DNA of 64,000 nt from Longispora sp040681875 (GTDB lineage Bacteria; Actinomycetota; Actinomycetes; Mycobacteriales; Micromonosporaceae): assembly GCF_040681875.1 (NCBI RefSeq), contig NZ_JBFAZP010000002.1:781800-845799 (forward strand). Reading direction: 5' to 3'. The notes beneath the pieces were generated by a model, which saw nothing but the letters and a program-made list of their open reading frames with translations, made no database searches and was not told where the DNA came from. Shown piece by piece: positions 52,931 to 61,874 of the stretch. The position numbers were made by a program, and so were the translations under genes. Numbering within the stretch: position 1 is the stretch's first letter; every line of letters begins with the position of its first letter.

Positions 52931-53169
52931 CGGTAACGAAGCTGTCATGAGCGGCAAAGGAGCAATATGTGACTAGTCGCCGTCTCCTTCTTCGCTGGCG
53001 GCGTGCGGTAGGGACGTCCCCGCCGCCGTCCAGGAAGCACATGCCGCGCCGCCCTTGGCCGGAGATTGACCAAGGGGCGCGTACCACGCAGTCTCGTGCA
53101 TTTCCGCAGCCCTGCCAGGAACCGTCCGGGGCGGTGCACTGACACGCAGTCACGATCGTCGATCGAGGG

Positions 53170-53198
53170 TTCCACAGTGGAGCTTGATCATGTAGCTT
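53170..53198 (+). promoter_or_regulatory. Probable leaderless promoter of the acyl-CoA-synthetase-like gene
   Basis: TTCCAC (53170-53175), 17-nt spacer, TAGCTT (53193-53198). The expected start is at about 53205-53206, that is at the ATG itself. There is no ribosome site upstream. The palindrome TCCACAGTGGA (53171-53181) covers the -35. Confidence 0.5.
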
Positions 53199-53205
53199 GC
53201 CGCAT

Positions 53206-54867
53206 ATGTGGGAGACCTTGATCCAGCCGGCCGTCGAGCAGGCCGCTCTGTACCGTGCGAACGGATGGTGGCGCGACCCGACCTTCCTCGACGACCTGGC
53301 CCGCGCCGTCGACCGGTCACCCGACCGGGCCGCGATCATCGCCTACCAGGGCAGCGAGCACGCCCGGACCCTCAGCTACGCGCAACTGGCCGGCACGGTG
53401 GCCCGGTTCGCCGGCGCGCTGACCGAGCTCGGCGTCGGCCGCGGCGACGTGGTCGCCATCCACCTGCCCAACCAGTGGATGCTCACCCCGCTGTACCTGG
53501 CCTGCGTGCGGATCGGCGCCGTCGTCGCCCCGATCATCCCGGCGCTGGGCGCCCGGGAGCTCGGCCAGGTCCTGCGCCGCACCGCCGCGAAGGTGTGCTT
53601 CGCCCCGGACGTCTTCGACGGCGTCGACTACGTCACCCGGGTCGCCGAGGCCGCGCCGCCGACCCTGGAGCACCACGTGGTGGTCGGCACCCCGCCGCCG
53701 GGCGCGCTGGACTTCACGACGTTCTTCGTCGACACCCCGTGGGAGGAGCGCCACCCGCTGACCGGGGTCGAGCCGCTCCGCGCGGACGACGTGAGCCTGC
53801 TGCTGGTCACCTCCGGCACCACCGGCGAGCCCAAGGCCGTCGCGCACACCCAGAACACCCTCTACGCCGCCGTGCGCACCGTGAGCGAGCCCTACCGGCT
53901 CGGGGCCGACGAGGTGATCGCCATTCCGCACTACCTGACCCACATGGCCGGTTTCAGCTACGCCGTGCACATGCCGCTGCTGCTCGGCGGCACCTGCGTC
54001 ATGCAGGACACCGCCGACATGGCCCTGTTCCGCGACCTGATCGCCGAGCACGGGGTCACCTTCGGTTACGCCGCGCCGCTGTACGTCGCCGGCCTGCTCG
54101 CCGCCCAGGGCAACGACCCGAAAGACCTCAGGACTCTGCGGTACCTGCTGTCTGGCTCCGCCCCGATCCCGCCCGACCTGGTCACCGAGGTGCGCGAGGC
54201 GCTCGGCGTGGAGCTCGGCGCGCTGTGGGGCATGACCGAGAACGGCGCGGTCACCCTCACCCGCCCCGAGGATCCCGCGGGCTGGGCCGCGGACAGCGAC
54301 GGCCGGCCCGAGCCCTGGATGCAGGTGCGCATCGACGCCGAGCCGGGCGGGGACCTCGGCCGGCTGCTGGTCCGGGGCGCCTCGCAGACCGTCGGATACC
54401 TCGACCAGGCCGACGTGTACGCCGCCCAGACCGACGCCGACGGCTGGTTCGACACCGGCGACATGGCGCGACCCGACGGGCGCGGCGGGATCCGCATCAC
54501 CGGCCGCCGGGCGGATCTGATCACCACCCGGCAGGCGGCCAAGGTGCCCACCCTGGAAGTCGAGGGCGTCCTGACCCGGCACCCGGCCGTCCGCGAGGTG
54601 GTGCTGATCGGCTACCCCGACCCCGACTTCCCCAGCGCCGACTGCGTCTGCGCGGTCGTGGTCGCCGACGGCGAGCCGCCGACGCTGGAGCAGCTCACGA
54701 CGTTCCTCGACGGCGCCCGAATGACCTGGGAGAACTGGCCGGTCCGGCTGGAGCTCGTGCCCGAGCTGCCGAAGAACTCACTCGGCAAGGTGCTCCGGCC
54801 GATCCTGCGGGCCCGGCTGGAGGACGGGACCCTCGGCCCTGTCGGTGCGGCCGGCGGGTCCGCGTGA
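53206..54867 (+). CDS. ANL-superfamily adenylating enzyme (acyl-CoA synthetase-like)
   Basis: 553 aa from the ATG at 53206 (a TTG three codons upstream is the alternative). P-loop LLLVTSGTTGEPKAVAHT, LWGMTENG, the hinge Asp in DTGDMARPDG, RITGRRADLI, and the C-terminal catalytic Lys in KNSLGKVLRP. It activates a carboxylic acid as acyl-AMP, usually for CoA. The segment after the hinge (TTRQAAKVPTLEVEG) departs from the usual GG.N..P.EVE loop. Overlaps the MFS gene by 4 nt. Substrate unknown. Confidence 0.9.
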   Translation: MWETLIQPAVEQAALYRANGWWRDPTFLDDLARAVDRSPDRAAIIAYQGSEHARTLSYAQLAGTVARFAGALTELGVGRGDVVAIHLPNQWMLTPLYLACVRIGAVVAPIIPALGARELGQVLRRTAAKVCFAPDVFDGVDYVTRVAEAAPPTLEHHVVVGTPPPGALDFTTFFVDTPWEERHPLTGVEPLRADDVSLLLVTSGTTGEPKAVAHTQNTLYAAVRTVSEPYRLGADEVIAIPHYLTHMAGFSYAVHMPLLLGGTCVMQDTADMALFRDLIAEHGVTFGYAAPLYVAGLLAAQGNDPKDLRTLRYLLSGSAPIPPDLVTEVREALGVELGALWGMTENGAVTLTRPEDPAGWAADSDGRPEPWMQVRIDAEPGGDLGRLLVRGASQTVGYLDQADVYAAQTDADGWFDTGDMARPDGRGGIRITGRRADLITTRQAAKVPTLEVEGVLTRHPAVREVVLIGYPDPDFPSADCVCAVVVADGEPPTLEQLTTFLDGARMTWENWPVRLELVPELPKNSLGKVLRPILRARLEDGTLGPVGAAGGSA

Positions 54868-56231
54868 ACGGGCGGTGGGCCGTGTTCGGGGCGGCGGCCG
54901 CCGGCACGTTCCTCGGCGCGCTCGACCTCAACGTGGTACCGGTCGCCTTCGACGACATCACGAGATCGTTCCCGCACGCGACGCTCGGCGCGTTGTCGTG
55001 GGTGACGACCGGGTACGCGGTCGCGTTCGGCGCGGCGCTGCTGCCCGCCGGGGCGCTCGCCGACCGGCTCGGCCGGCGGGCGGTGTTCCTGATCGGCCTG
55101 TCGCTGTTCACCGTGGCCTCGGCGTGTTGCGCGCTGGCCGGCGGCGTCGGCATGCTGATCGCTGCCCGGTTCGCGCAGGGCGTCGGCGCCGGCACCATGA
55201 CCCCGCTGGCGCTCGCGCTGATCCTGCCGGCGTTCGGCCCGGCCGCCCGGGGCCGGGCGATCGGGCTGTGGAGCGCCGTCGGCGCCCTGGCGGCCGCAGC
55301 CGGGCCGGCGGTGGGCGGACTGCTGGTCGGCGTGGACAGCTGGCGGCTGGTCTTCTGGTGCACGGTGCCGTTGGGCGCGGTGGCCGTGGTTGTGGGCTGG
55401 CGGGTGCTGCCCCGGGTCGACGAGGGCCGCGACGGCCCCGGCCGGCTTCCTGACCTGCTGGGCGCGGCACTGCTCGCCGCAGCCGTCGGCGCGGCGGCAC
55501 TCGGCCTGGCCTCCGGCGGCGACTGGGGCTGGACCAGCCCGGCCACCCTGGGCACGCTCGGCGCCGCGGTGGCGCTGTCGGTCGGCTTCGGCCTGCGCAC
55601 CGCCCGGATCGCCGACCCACTGATCCGACCGGGCCTGCTGCGGCTGCGCCCGGTCCGGGTCGCCAATGTCGCGCTGCTGCTGTTCGGGCTGCTCTACTTC
55701 GCCCTCCAACTCGCCAACGCGCTGTTCCTGACCAGCGTCTGGGACTACACGGCCCTGGAGGCCGGGCTGGCGCTCACCCCGGGCGCGGTGGTCGCCACCG
55801 CCGCGAGTTACGTCGGCGGGCCGGCCGGGGCCAGATACGGCAACCGGGTGATCGCGCAGGTCAGCGTCCTGCTCTTCGGTGCCGGCTGCCTGATGCTGGC
55901 GCTGGGCACCGGCCCGGGCACCAGCTACGTGACCGGTTTCCTGCCCGGGCTGCTGGTGTCCAGTGTGGGGTCCAGCGCGGCGTTCTCGGTGCTGGCCGCC
56001 GCGGCCGTGGAGTCGGTGCCGGCCTCGGAGCTCGGGATCGGCAGCGCGTTGTCCGTGACATCCCGGGCGATCGGCGCCTCGCTGGGCTTCGCCGGGCTCG
56101 CGGCGGTGCTGGCGTCGCCGGCGGGCGGAGCACTCGCCGGGTATCACCGGGCGTGGTGGATCGTCGCGGTGGGCACCGTGGTGACGGCGGTGGCCGCGAC
56201 CGCGATCCGCCGCCCGGCCACGACCGCCTGA
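54864..56231 (+). CDS. MFS transporter
   Basis: 455 aa from a GTG overlapping the previous stop; the large out-of-frame extension is rejected. About 14 hydrophobic segments; LDLNVVPVAFDDITRSF in TM1, GALADRLGRRAVFL loop, GPAVGGLLVG motif C. DHA2-like export family. Coupled to the adenylating enzyme, so it probably exports the product of that pathway or takes up its acid substrate. Confidence 0.9.
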   Translation: MNGRWAVFGAAAAGTFLGALDLNVVPVAFDDITRSFPHATLGALSWVTTGYAVAFGAALLPAGALADRLGRRAVFLIGLSLFTVASACCALAGGVGMLIAARFAQGVGAGTMTPLALALILPAFGPAARGRAIGLWSAVGALAAAAGPAVGGLLVGVDSWRLVFWCTVPLGAVAVVVGWRVLPRVDEGRDGPGRLPDLLGAALLAAAVGAAALGLASGGDWGWTSPATLGTLGAAVALSVGFGLRTARIADPLIRPGLLRLRPVRVANVALLLFGLLYFALQLANALFLTSVWDYTALEAGLALTPGAVVATAASYVGGPAGARYGNRVIAQVSVLLFGAGCLMLALGTGPGTSYVTGFLPGLLVSSVGSSAAFSVLAAAAVESVPASELGIGSALSVTSRAIGASLGFAGLAAVLASPAGGALAGYHRAWWIVAVGTVVTAVAATAIRRPATTA

Positions 56232-56405
56232 TCACAGGGGAACCGACCCGTCGGGGCCCACGGGTAGGCCGCGCCCGTCAGCCGGGCGGGTGATCTTCGG
56301 CGACTCTCCCCCGGTGCTCTCCCCGGCGGGTCGGCGCGGGGCCGGTGTGGTGGCCCCGCCCGGCAGTTCTCCTCAAACTCCTCGAAGCATGGTGGATCGT
56401 GACTT

Positions 56406-57863
56406 ATGGTGAGGGTGCTGATCGTCCCTGGCGTCGCGCCGGTCGTGGTGAAGGCTCGCGACGGCCCCGGCCGCATCGGCGCCGGCGCTCCGGTGACCCT
56501 TAGCGAGGTACTCATGGCGCATCGCGAGGTGCCCTTCAGCAACGGGATGAAGATCGGCGTCGGCTACGACCGGTTGACCGGTGACGTCCTGCCCTCGGCC
56601 GGCGCCGTCGGCCCTTCGGTGTCCGGCGTCGCGCAGGCCGGCGGGCAGCAGGTCTCGTCGGACTGCGTCATCGTGCAGGACGTCGAGACGCTCCACAAGT
56701 CGTTGGGTGTCTCGGTGGACGCCGGCGGGTCGTACATGGGCTTCTCCGCCAGCGCCAAGGTCGACTACGTCAGCGGTTGCGACTTCTCGAGTTTCTCCAC
56801 CTACGCGCTGGTCCGGGTCAGCGTGCAGAACGCCTTCCTGAGCCTGGACGAACCCGTGCTGTCCCCGGACGCGCACCAACTCGTGGTCAACGGCGACCCC
56901 GAGCGGTTCCGGCACCGGTTCGGGGACACGTTCATCTCCGGGATCCGTACCGGCGGCGAGTACTTCGCGATCTACCAGCTGACCAGCACGAGCCAGTCGG
57001 AGCGGGAGACTCTCGCCGTGCAGGTGCACGCCGCCTTCAACGGCGGTCTCACCTCGGCCGAACTGAACACGGCGATCAACACCGCGACCGAGCGCAGCCA
57101 GTCCCACCTGGCGGTGCAGGTGCACGTCTTCCGGCAGGGCACGGTCAGCCACGCCGACCTCGGCATCGACGACATCATGCGCACCGCGAAGACCTTCCCC
57201 GTCGACGTCTCGGGAGAACGGGCCTTCCCGTACGCCGTTCTCCTGCAGGACTACTCGCGACTCCGGCAGCCCAACGACCAGTTCAACTACCTCGACATCC
57301 AGAACCAGCAGGAGACCCTGGCGGACCTGGCGAAGAGGCGGTTCGAGTTCCTGCAACTGCGCGACGACTACTCCTACATCCTCAAACACCTCGCCGACTT
57401 CCAGAACCCGGACGGCAGCGCCGTCGACCGGCAGAAGGTCGCGGCCGACCAGCGCGCGGTCATCGACGCGGTCAACACCATGCAGCAGCAGGCCGCACGG
57501 TGCTCCCGCGACGCGTCACGATGCGAGTTCACGGCCTTCGACGTCGGCGCCTTCGAGAAACCGGTCCTCAAGCCCGGCGCACCGACCCCCGCCGGCCCAC
57601 TGGTGACCGTGCCCATGTGGAACACCGAGGAGCACGCGCTCGAGGGCGGCACCGTGACCTTCGCAACCGGCGACGTCTTCGAGCCCAGTGCCGCGTCCCT
57701 CGGTCTACTTCTCGTCTTCGTCCGCGTGGCCTCACCCTTCCAGGGCGACGATCGCGGCGGGATAGTCCTGGGCCAGGATCCGCCCGCCGGCGCCCTGGTG
57801 CCCGTGGGCACCACCGTGACGGTGACAGTCAGCAAACCCGAGCCCACGCCCCCATCCCAGTAG
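56406..57863 (+). CDS. Possible MACPF-like protein with C-terminal PASTA domain
   Basis: 485 aa, no signal peptide. Residues about 75-260 contain FRHRFGDTFISGIRTGGEYF, similar to the YGxHYxxxxxxGG core of MACPF/CDC pore-forming proteins, preceded by the beta-rich DAGGSYMGFSASAKVDYVSG and followed by two Thr/Ser-rich amphipathic helices (about 200-245). The C-terminal 65 residues form a PASTA-like domain (GIVLGQDPPAGALVPVGTTV, TVTVSKP). The start is uncertain: ATG 56406 or ATG 56514 (GCGAGG upstream). The fold assignment is from pattern only and needs structural confirmation. Confidence 0.5.
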   Translation: MVRVLIVPGVAPVVVKARDGPGRIGAGAPVTLSEVLMAHREVPFSNGMKIGVGYDRLTGDVLPSAGAVGPSVSGVAQAGGQQVSSDCVIVQDVETLHKSLGVSVDAGGSYMGFSASAKVDYVSGCDFSSFSTYALVRVSVQNAFLSLDEPVLSPDAHQLVVNGDPERFRHRFGDTFISGIRTGGEYFAIYQLTSTSQSERETLAVQVHAAFNGGLTSAELNTAINTATERSQSHLAVQVHVFRQGTVSHADLGIDDIMRTAKTFPVDVSGERAFPYAVLLQDYSRLRQPNDQFNYLDIQNQQETLADLAKRRFEFLQLRDDYSYILKHLADFQNPDGSAVDRQKVAADQRAVIDAVNTMQQQAARCSRDASRCEFTAFDVGAFEKPVLKPGAPTPAGPLVTVPMWNTEEHALEGGTVTFATGDVFEPSAASLGLLLVFVRVASPFQGDDRGGIVLGQDPPAGALVPVGTTVTVTVSKPEPTPPSQ

Positions 57864-58027
57864 TCGCGGGCGTCTCCGGGCGAATCCCGGTGTCGGCTCG
57901 CCGCTCTACAGCGGACCGGTCCCCGGCCGCTCAGACCCGCACAGGGGAGGGCCGGGACCCGTCCTCTACGAGCCGGCCCGGCCTCAGGCGCCGTGCAGTT
58001 CGGCCAGTGCCCCAAGCCAGCGCCGGA

Positions 58028-58624
58028 TCACGAGGACGGGTCCGTCCGGGTGCCGAAGTAGTCGCCGCTCCCCCGCCGGGAGCCCTCCTCGGGTGCGGCC
58101 TTCGCGAGGCGGGGAATGTGTTTGGCGCAGTGCACGTACGCCTCGTCGACGCGCACCAGCACCCACTGTTCCGCGCGCCGCCCGGACGCGGGGTCGGCGG
58201 GGAGGTCGGGGTACTCCGCGCGCAGGTACCCGTCAGAAACGATCTCCGCCCCGCCGTTGACATGCAGGCCGATGCCGTCGCGGACGAAGTCGACGAACAG
58301 CAGCCCGACGTGGCCGTTCTCGCTGATGTTGCCGAGGCTGGCCATCACGCCGTTGCCACGGTACTCGGGCCAGGCGAGCGTGCCGGGGTCGAGACAGCGG
58401 ACGAAGCCGGGCGGGCCGGCCCGGAAGGTCGAGTCGCAGGCGCCGGACGCGTCGGAGGTGGCCACGAACATCATCTCCTGGCGGGCGAGGAACTCGCGCA
58501 TCCGCCCGTTGAGGGCGGCGCGCACCTGTTGGCGGTAGAACCGCTCGGCGCGCTCCCGGGTGCCGTGGAGCTGTTGCAGTGCGTGCTCGCCGGCCGAACC
58601 GGTGCGAAGCGACGTCGGGTGCAA
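58028..58624 (-). CDS. PNPOx-like FMN-binding split-barrel protein
   Basis: 198 aa from a TTG at 58624, supported by AGGAAGG 7 nt upstream. Pattern of the pyridoxamine-phosphate-oxidase-like family: MMFVATSDASGACDSTFRAG, PEYRGNGVMASLGNISEN, HVGLLFVDF, and the C-terminal YVHCAKHIPRL. It binds FMN or F420. Often encoded next to flavohemoproteins, as here (divergent), suggesting detoxification of reactive nitrogen or oxygen. Confidence 0.88.
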   Translation of the reverse strand: MHPTSLRTGSAGEHALQQLHGTRERAERFYRQQVRAALNGRMREFLARQEMMFVATSDASGACDSTFRAGPPGFVRCLDPGTLAWPEYRGNGVMASLGNISENGHVGLLFVDFVRDGIGLHVNGGAEIVSDGYLRAEYPDLPADPASGRRAEQWVLVRVDEAYVHCAKHIPRLAKAAPEEGSRRGSGDYFGTRTDPSS

Positions 58625-58668
58625 AAGTCTGCCTTCCTGGTGCGGGGATCCGGTAGCCGGACCGCACG

Positions 58669-58686
58669 ACCCGTCCAGAAACGGGT
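58669..58686. promoter_or_regulatory. Inverted repeat between PNPOx-like and flavohemoprotein genes
   Basis: ACCCGT-N6-ACGGGT, a perfect 6-bp dyad in the 162-nt divergent promoter region. A candidate site for a regulator shared by both genes. Confidence 0.4.
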
Positions 58687-58786
58687 GGTGACGTTCGGAT
58701 GTGGCGGTGTGAGGGAGGGGATGAACGGGTAAGCGGTGGATTCCCGCCCACGGCCCCGCACAAACACCGACATCGCGTGAGGATCC

Positions 58787-59899
58787 ATGAGCACACTGTC
58801 GCGATTACTCAAGGAGAGCTGGACGAGCGTCGAGGAACGGGGCGACACGCTCGCCGCGAACTTCTACGCCCGGGTCTTCCTGGCCGACCCGCAACTGCGG
58901 GAACTGTTCCCGGTCACCATGGACGTCCAGCGCTCCCGTCTCCTCGAAGCGATAGTCCAGGCCGTGCAGACCGTCGACGACCCCGACGCCTTCGCCGCCT
59001 ACCTGACCGCCCTGGGCCGCGACCACCGCAAGTTCCACACCCGGCCCGAGCACTACGACGTCGTAGGGGCCTGTCTGATCGCGGCGCTCGCCGAGCACGC
59101 CGGCGACGCGTGGGGGCCGGAGTTCGAGCAGGCCTGGCGGGACGCGTACGCGGTCATCGCCGCCACCATGATCGCCGGGGCCGCCGAGGCAGCCGACCAG
59201 CCGGCGTACTGGCACGCCGAAGTCCTGCGCCACGAGCGGCACGGGACGGACCTGGCCCGGTTCACCGTCCGCCCATTGGAACCTGTCCCCTACCGGGCCG
59301 GGCAGTACGTCAGCCTCGAGACCGCGCACCGGCCGAGGCTGTGGCGGTCCTACTCGGTGGCCAACGCGCCCCGCGCCGACGGCACCATGGACTTCCACGC
59401 CCGCGCCGTCAGCGCCACCGGCGTCTCCAGCGCGCTGGTCCGCACACTCCGGGCGGGCGACATGCTCCGGATCGGCGCGCCGATGGGGTCCATGACCCTG
59501 GACCTGGGTTCGGCGCACGACATGGTGTTCGTGGCCGGCGGCACCGGGCTGGCACCGCTGCGGGCGCTCCTCGAGCAGCTCGCCGAGACCAACCGCAGCC
59601 GGGCCGCGCACCTGTTCCTCGGTGTCCGGCACACCGACGACCTCTACGACCTGCCTGCCCTGACGGCCATGGCCGTCGAGCACCCGTGGCTCACGTTCAC
59701 CCCGGTGGTCAGCGAACAACCCGACAGCGGGTACCCGCACGGGCTGGTGGGCGAGGTCTGCGCGGCGGCCGGTCCGTGGCCCGAACACGACTTCTACGTC
59801 GCCGGATCCGCCGCGATGGTGCGCGCCACCCGCACTCGGCTGGCCGAGGCGGGCGTGCCCTACGACCGCATCCGCTACGACGCCCTGACCACCGGGTGA
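58787..59899 (+). CDS. Flavohemoprotein (nitric oxide dioxygenase-like)
   Basis: 370 aa. N-terminal globin (1-135) with B10 Tyr27 in NFYARVF and proximal His80 in GRDHRKF, followed by PEHY. Ferredoxin-reductase-like FAD domain with RSYSVANAP and NAD domain with VAGGTGLAPL, ending in YVAGSAAMV. It oxidises nitric oxide to nitrate with NAD(P)H. Slightly shorter than the usual 390-400 aa. Divergent from the PNPOx-like gene. Confidence 0.92.
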   Translation: MSTLSRLLKESWTSVEERGDTLAANFYARVFLADPQLRELFPVTMDVQRSRLLEAIVQAVQTVDDPDAFAAYLTALGRDHRKFHTRPEHYDVVGACLIAALAEHAGDAWGPEFEQAWRDAYAVIAATMIAGAAEAADQPAYWHAEVLRHERHGTDLARFTVRPLEPVPYRAGQYVSLETAHRPRLWRSYSVANAPRADGTMDFHARAVSATGVSSALVRTLRAGDMLRIGAPMGSMTLDLGSAHDMVFVAGGTGLAPLRALLEQLAETNRSRAAHLFLGVRHTDDLYDLPALTAMAVEHPWLTFTPVVSEQPDSGYPHGLVGEVCAAAGPWPEHDFYVAGSAAMVRATRTRLAEAGVPYDRIRYDALTTG

Positions 59900-60188
59900 G
59901 CTCCCCGCGACGTCGTCGCCGAGGTGCCGCGCCGACCCCGGCTGGTCGCAGTGTCACGAGCATCGCGTTCCCGGGGCGACGGCGCTGTCGATCCTCCCGC
60001 CGAACGGACACGACCGACGCCGGGTTCGGTGGCAGCCACGTTCGGCGACGCCGCGCTCGCACACCGGGCGCACGGGTCGGACAGTGCGCACGGCGTGCTC
60101 CGGTTCGCGGGACCGCCGAGCTGGTGCGGTGCCCGACGACGTTCAGGGCGGCAAGGTCGGCTGCCCTGCGCTGAGGACAGTACTGCTG

Positions 60189-61304
60189 TCAGCTCGCGGG
60201 GACCGACAGGGCCAGGATGGCGATGTCGTCCCGGGTGGGGCCGATCGCCTGGACGACCTCCTTCAGGGTGGTGACGGCGGTGCCGGCTGTGTGGCGGCGG
60301 CCCCGCAGGTACTCAACGAGGCCTTCCGTACCCAGCCACTGGTCGTCGTGGCGGAGGTCGGTGACGCCGTCGGTGTAGAAAACGACCGTGTCCGCCGGCG
60401 CCAGGTGCACGGTGCTGGTGGTGAACGAGCCGTGTTCCACCGTCGGAAGCAGGCCGATCGCGGGCCCGGCGACCGCGATGGGTTCGGCGGTGCCGTCGGC
60501 CCGGATGAGAATGGGCGGGGGATGCCCGCCGGCGGCCGCGTGTAGCAGCCAGCCCGGCCCGTGGGGCTGGAGTGTGGCGTACACGGCGGTGCAGTAGCTG
60601 TGGTCGTCGATGTCGGGGTCCAGCCCCAGGGTGTGGTGCAGGTGGCTGAGTACCTTCACCGGGTCGGGTTCGATGATCGACACGGCGCGCAGTGTGTAGC
60701 GGATCAGTGACGTGACGGCCGCCGCGCGGGGTCCCTTGCCGCACACGTCGCCGAGGAACACGCCCCACCGGCCTTCGTCGTCGATCGGGAACAGGTCGTA
60801 GAAGTCCCCTCCCAGGTTGTCGGAGGAGAAGGGTTGGAAGTGGGCCTCGGAGTGCAGGTTCGCCACGGTGGGCAGTTGGGAGGGGATGAGGCTCTGACCA
60901 AGGGTGGTGGCGATGTTCTGGGCTCGGAGCCGTTCGGCTTCCAGGTGTCGGCGCGCCCGCGCCTCGACGGCGGCCTGGTCCCGGACTGCGAGGCGCAGTT
61001 CGAGTTCGTCCATGACGATCGCGGCCAGGTCGGTCAGGGTGGCCAGGTCGCTGTCGGTGATCTGGCGGGGGGCGGTGTCGATGACGTTGACGGTGCCGAG
61101 GCGGTGTCCGTCGGCGGTGACGAGCGGTACGGCGGCGTAGAAGCGCAGTTTCAGCCCGCCCCGCACCAGCGGGTGGTTCAGGGTGCGCGGGTCGAGGTCG
61201 GCGTCACGGACGACGTACGGTCCGTCGTTGAGGATCGCCGAGGCGCACAGGCCCAGGTCGCGGTCGATGTACCGCCGCCAGCCGCGATTCCTCCACCCGC
61301 GCAC
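60189..61304 (-). CDS. GAF/SpoIIE-type PP2C phosphatase, 5' end rearranged
   Basis: 371 aa from a GTG at 61304. The truncated GAF domain begins at YIDRDLGLCASAIL (family: xRDxGLCAHAIL) and continues LRFYAAVPLVTADGHRLGTV. The PP2C domain has GGDFYDLF, GDVCGKGPRAA and AAGGHPPPIL, typical of stress-signalling phosphatases that act on anti-anti-sigma factors. About 50-60 residues of the GAF N-terminus are missing. The expected upstream segment (VAAVTGLLTPVDTSARVEES, RLAAV) is present but in another frame. The product may be functional with a short GAF or be a decayed gene. Confidence 0.8.
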   Translation of the reverse strand: MRGWRNRGWRRYIDRDLGLCASAILNDGPYVVRDADLDPRTLNHPLVRGGLKLRFYAAVPLVTADGHRLGTVNVIDTAPRQITDSDLATLTDLAAIVMDELELRLAVRDQAAVEARARRHLEAERLRAQNIATTLGQSLIPSQLPTVANLHSEAHFQPFSSDNLGGDFYDLFPIDDEGRWGVFLGDVCGKGPRAAAVTSLIRYTLRAVSIIEPDPVKVLSHLHHTLGLDPDIDDHSYCTAVYATLQPHGPGWLLHAAAGGHPPPILIRADGTAEPIAVAGPAIGLLPTVEHGSFTTSTVHLAPADTVVFYTDGVTDLRHDDQWLGTEGLVEYLRGRRHTAGTAVTTLKEVVQAIGPTRDDIAILALSVPAS

Positions 61305-61331
61305 TGGTGTCGACCGGGGTGAGCAGGCCGG

Positions 61332-61874
61332 TCACCGCGGCGACCTTTTGGACAGCCGTGTCGCGTGCCGGGTGGTGATGTCCTCACCCCTCGAGAGGAC
61401 ATCACCACCCGGCTCCGTGAGCTGAGACGGGTGGCGCAGATCCCTGCGTAGACGCGCGACGGTGGCCCTCACGAGTTCGGTGATGTCCATTCGGGACGGC
61501 CTGGCCGGGGGGAGCCGGTCCCCGTACCCTCCTGCGATCGTCGGGGTCTGCTCGCTCCGGGGTGATGGCTGGGCGGTGGTGGCCAGGTTGTCCGCGTTGA
61601 GTGACGTCAGGAAGGCCGCCTGGGCCGCGCCGAGCGCGGTTGCCAGTTCGTGGGCGTCGACGCCGAGATGGACGGCGATCTCCGCGGTCGTCGGTGTGCG
61701 GTGGAGTTTCCGGGCGAGCCTGGTGGTGGCCGCCGCCGCGGTGAGCGACAACGGCTCCCGGACGAGCTGGAGTATCGGCACGGGCGTTCCGACAGCGCCG
61801 GAACCGGCATGGAGCGTCGGAGTACCGCCGCCGGGGAGAGCGTGCGGATCGTCGGCCGGGTCGGTCGGCGTCAT
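61332..61874 (-). CDS. Sigma-factor region-3-like fragment protein
   Basis: 180 aa from the ATG at 61874, although the open frame begins at 61964. Residues about 40-95 (LTAAAATTRLARKLHRTPTT, AEIAVHLGVDAHELATALGA) match region 3 of SigB/SigF-type stress sigma factors. Regions 2 and 4 are absent. The C-terminal 30 residues are encoded by an 18-bp hairpin and beyond, and are probably not native. It shares its frame with the phosphatase downstream, the TGA at 61332 lying 28 nt before that start. Perhaps a relic or an altered regulator. Confidence 0.45.
   Translation of the reverse strand: MTPTDPADDPHALPGGGTPTLHAGSGAVGTPVPILQLVREPLSLTAAAATTRLARKLHRTPTTAEIAVHLGVDAHELATALGAAQAAFLTSLNADNLATTAQPSPRSEQTPTIAGGYGDRLPPARPSRMDITELVRATVARLRRDLRHPSQLTEPGGDVLSRGEDITTRHATRLSKRSPR
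61368..61412. repeat. 18-bp perfect inverted repeat
   Basis: Arms 61368-61385 and 61395-61412 are perfectly complementary, loop of 9 nt (ACCCCTCGA). It is the strongest hairpin seen in the window. It lies inside the 3' part of the sigma-fragment ORF and 64 nt before the phosphatase start, so either it is a terminator and the ORF tail is fortuitous, or it marks a small palindromic insertion. Confidence 0.7.

Noticed and set aside
52945..53175. 76-codon open frame on the minus strand
   Set aside because: Arg/Pro-rich, no ribosome site, spans the likely promoter of the ANL gene.
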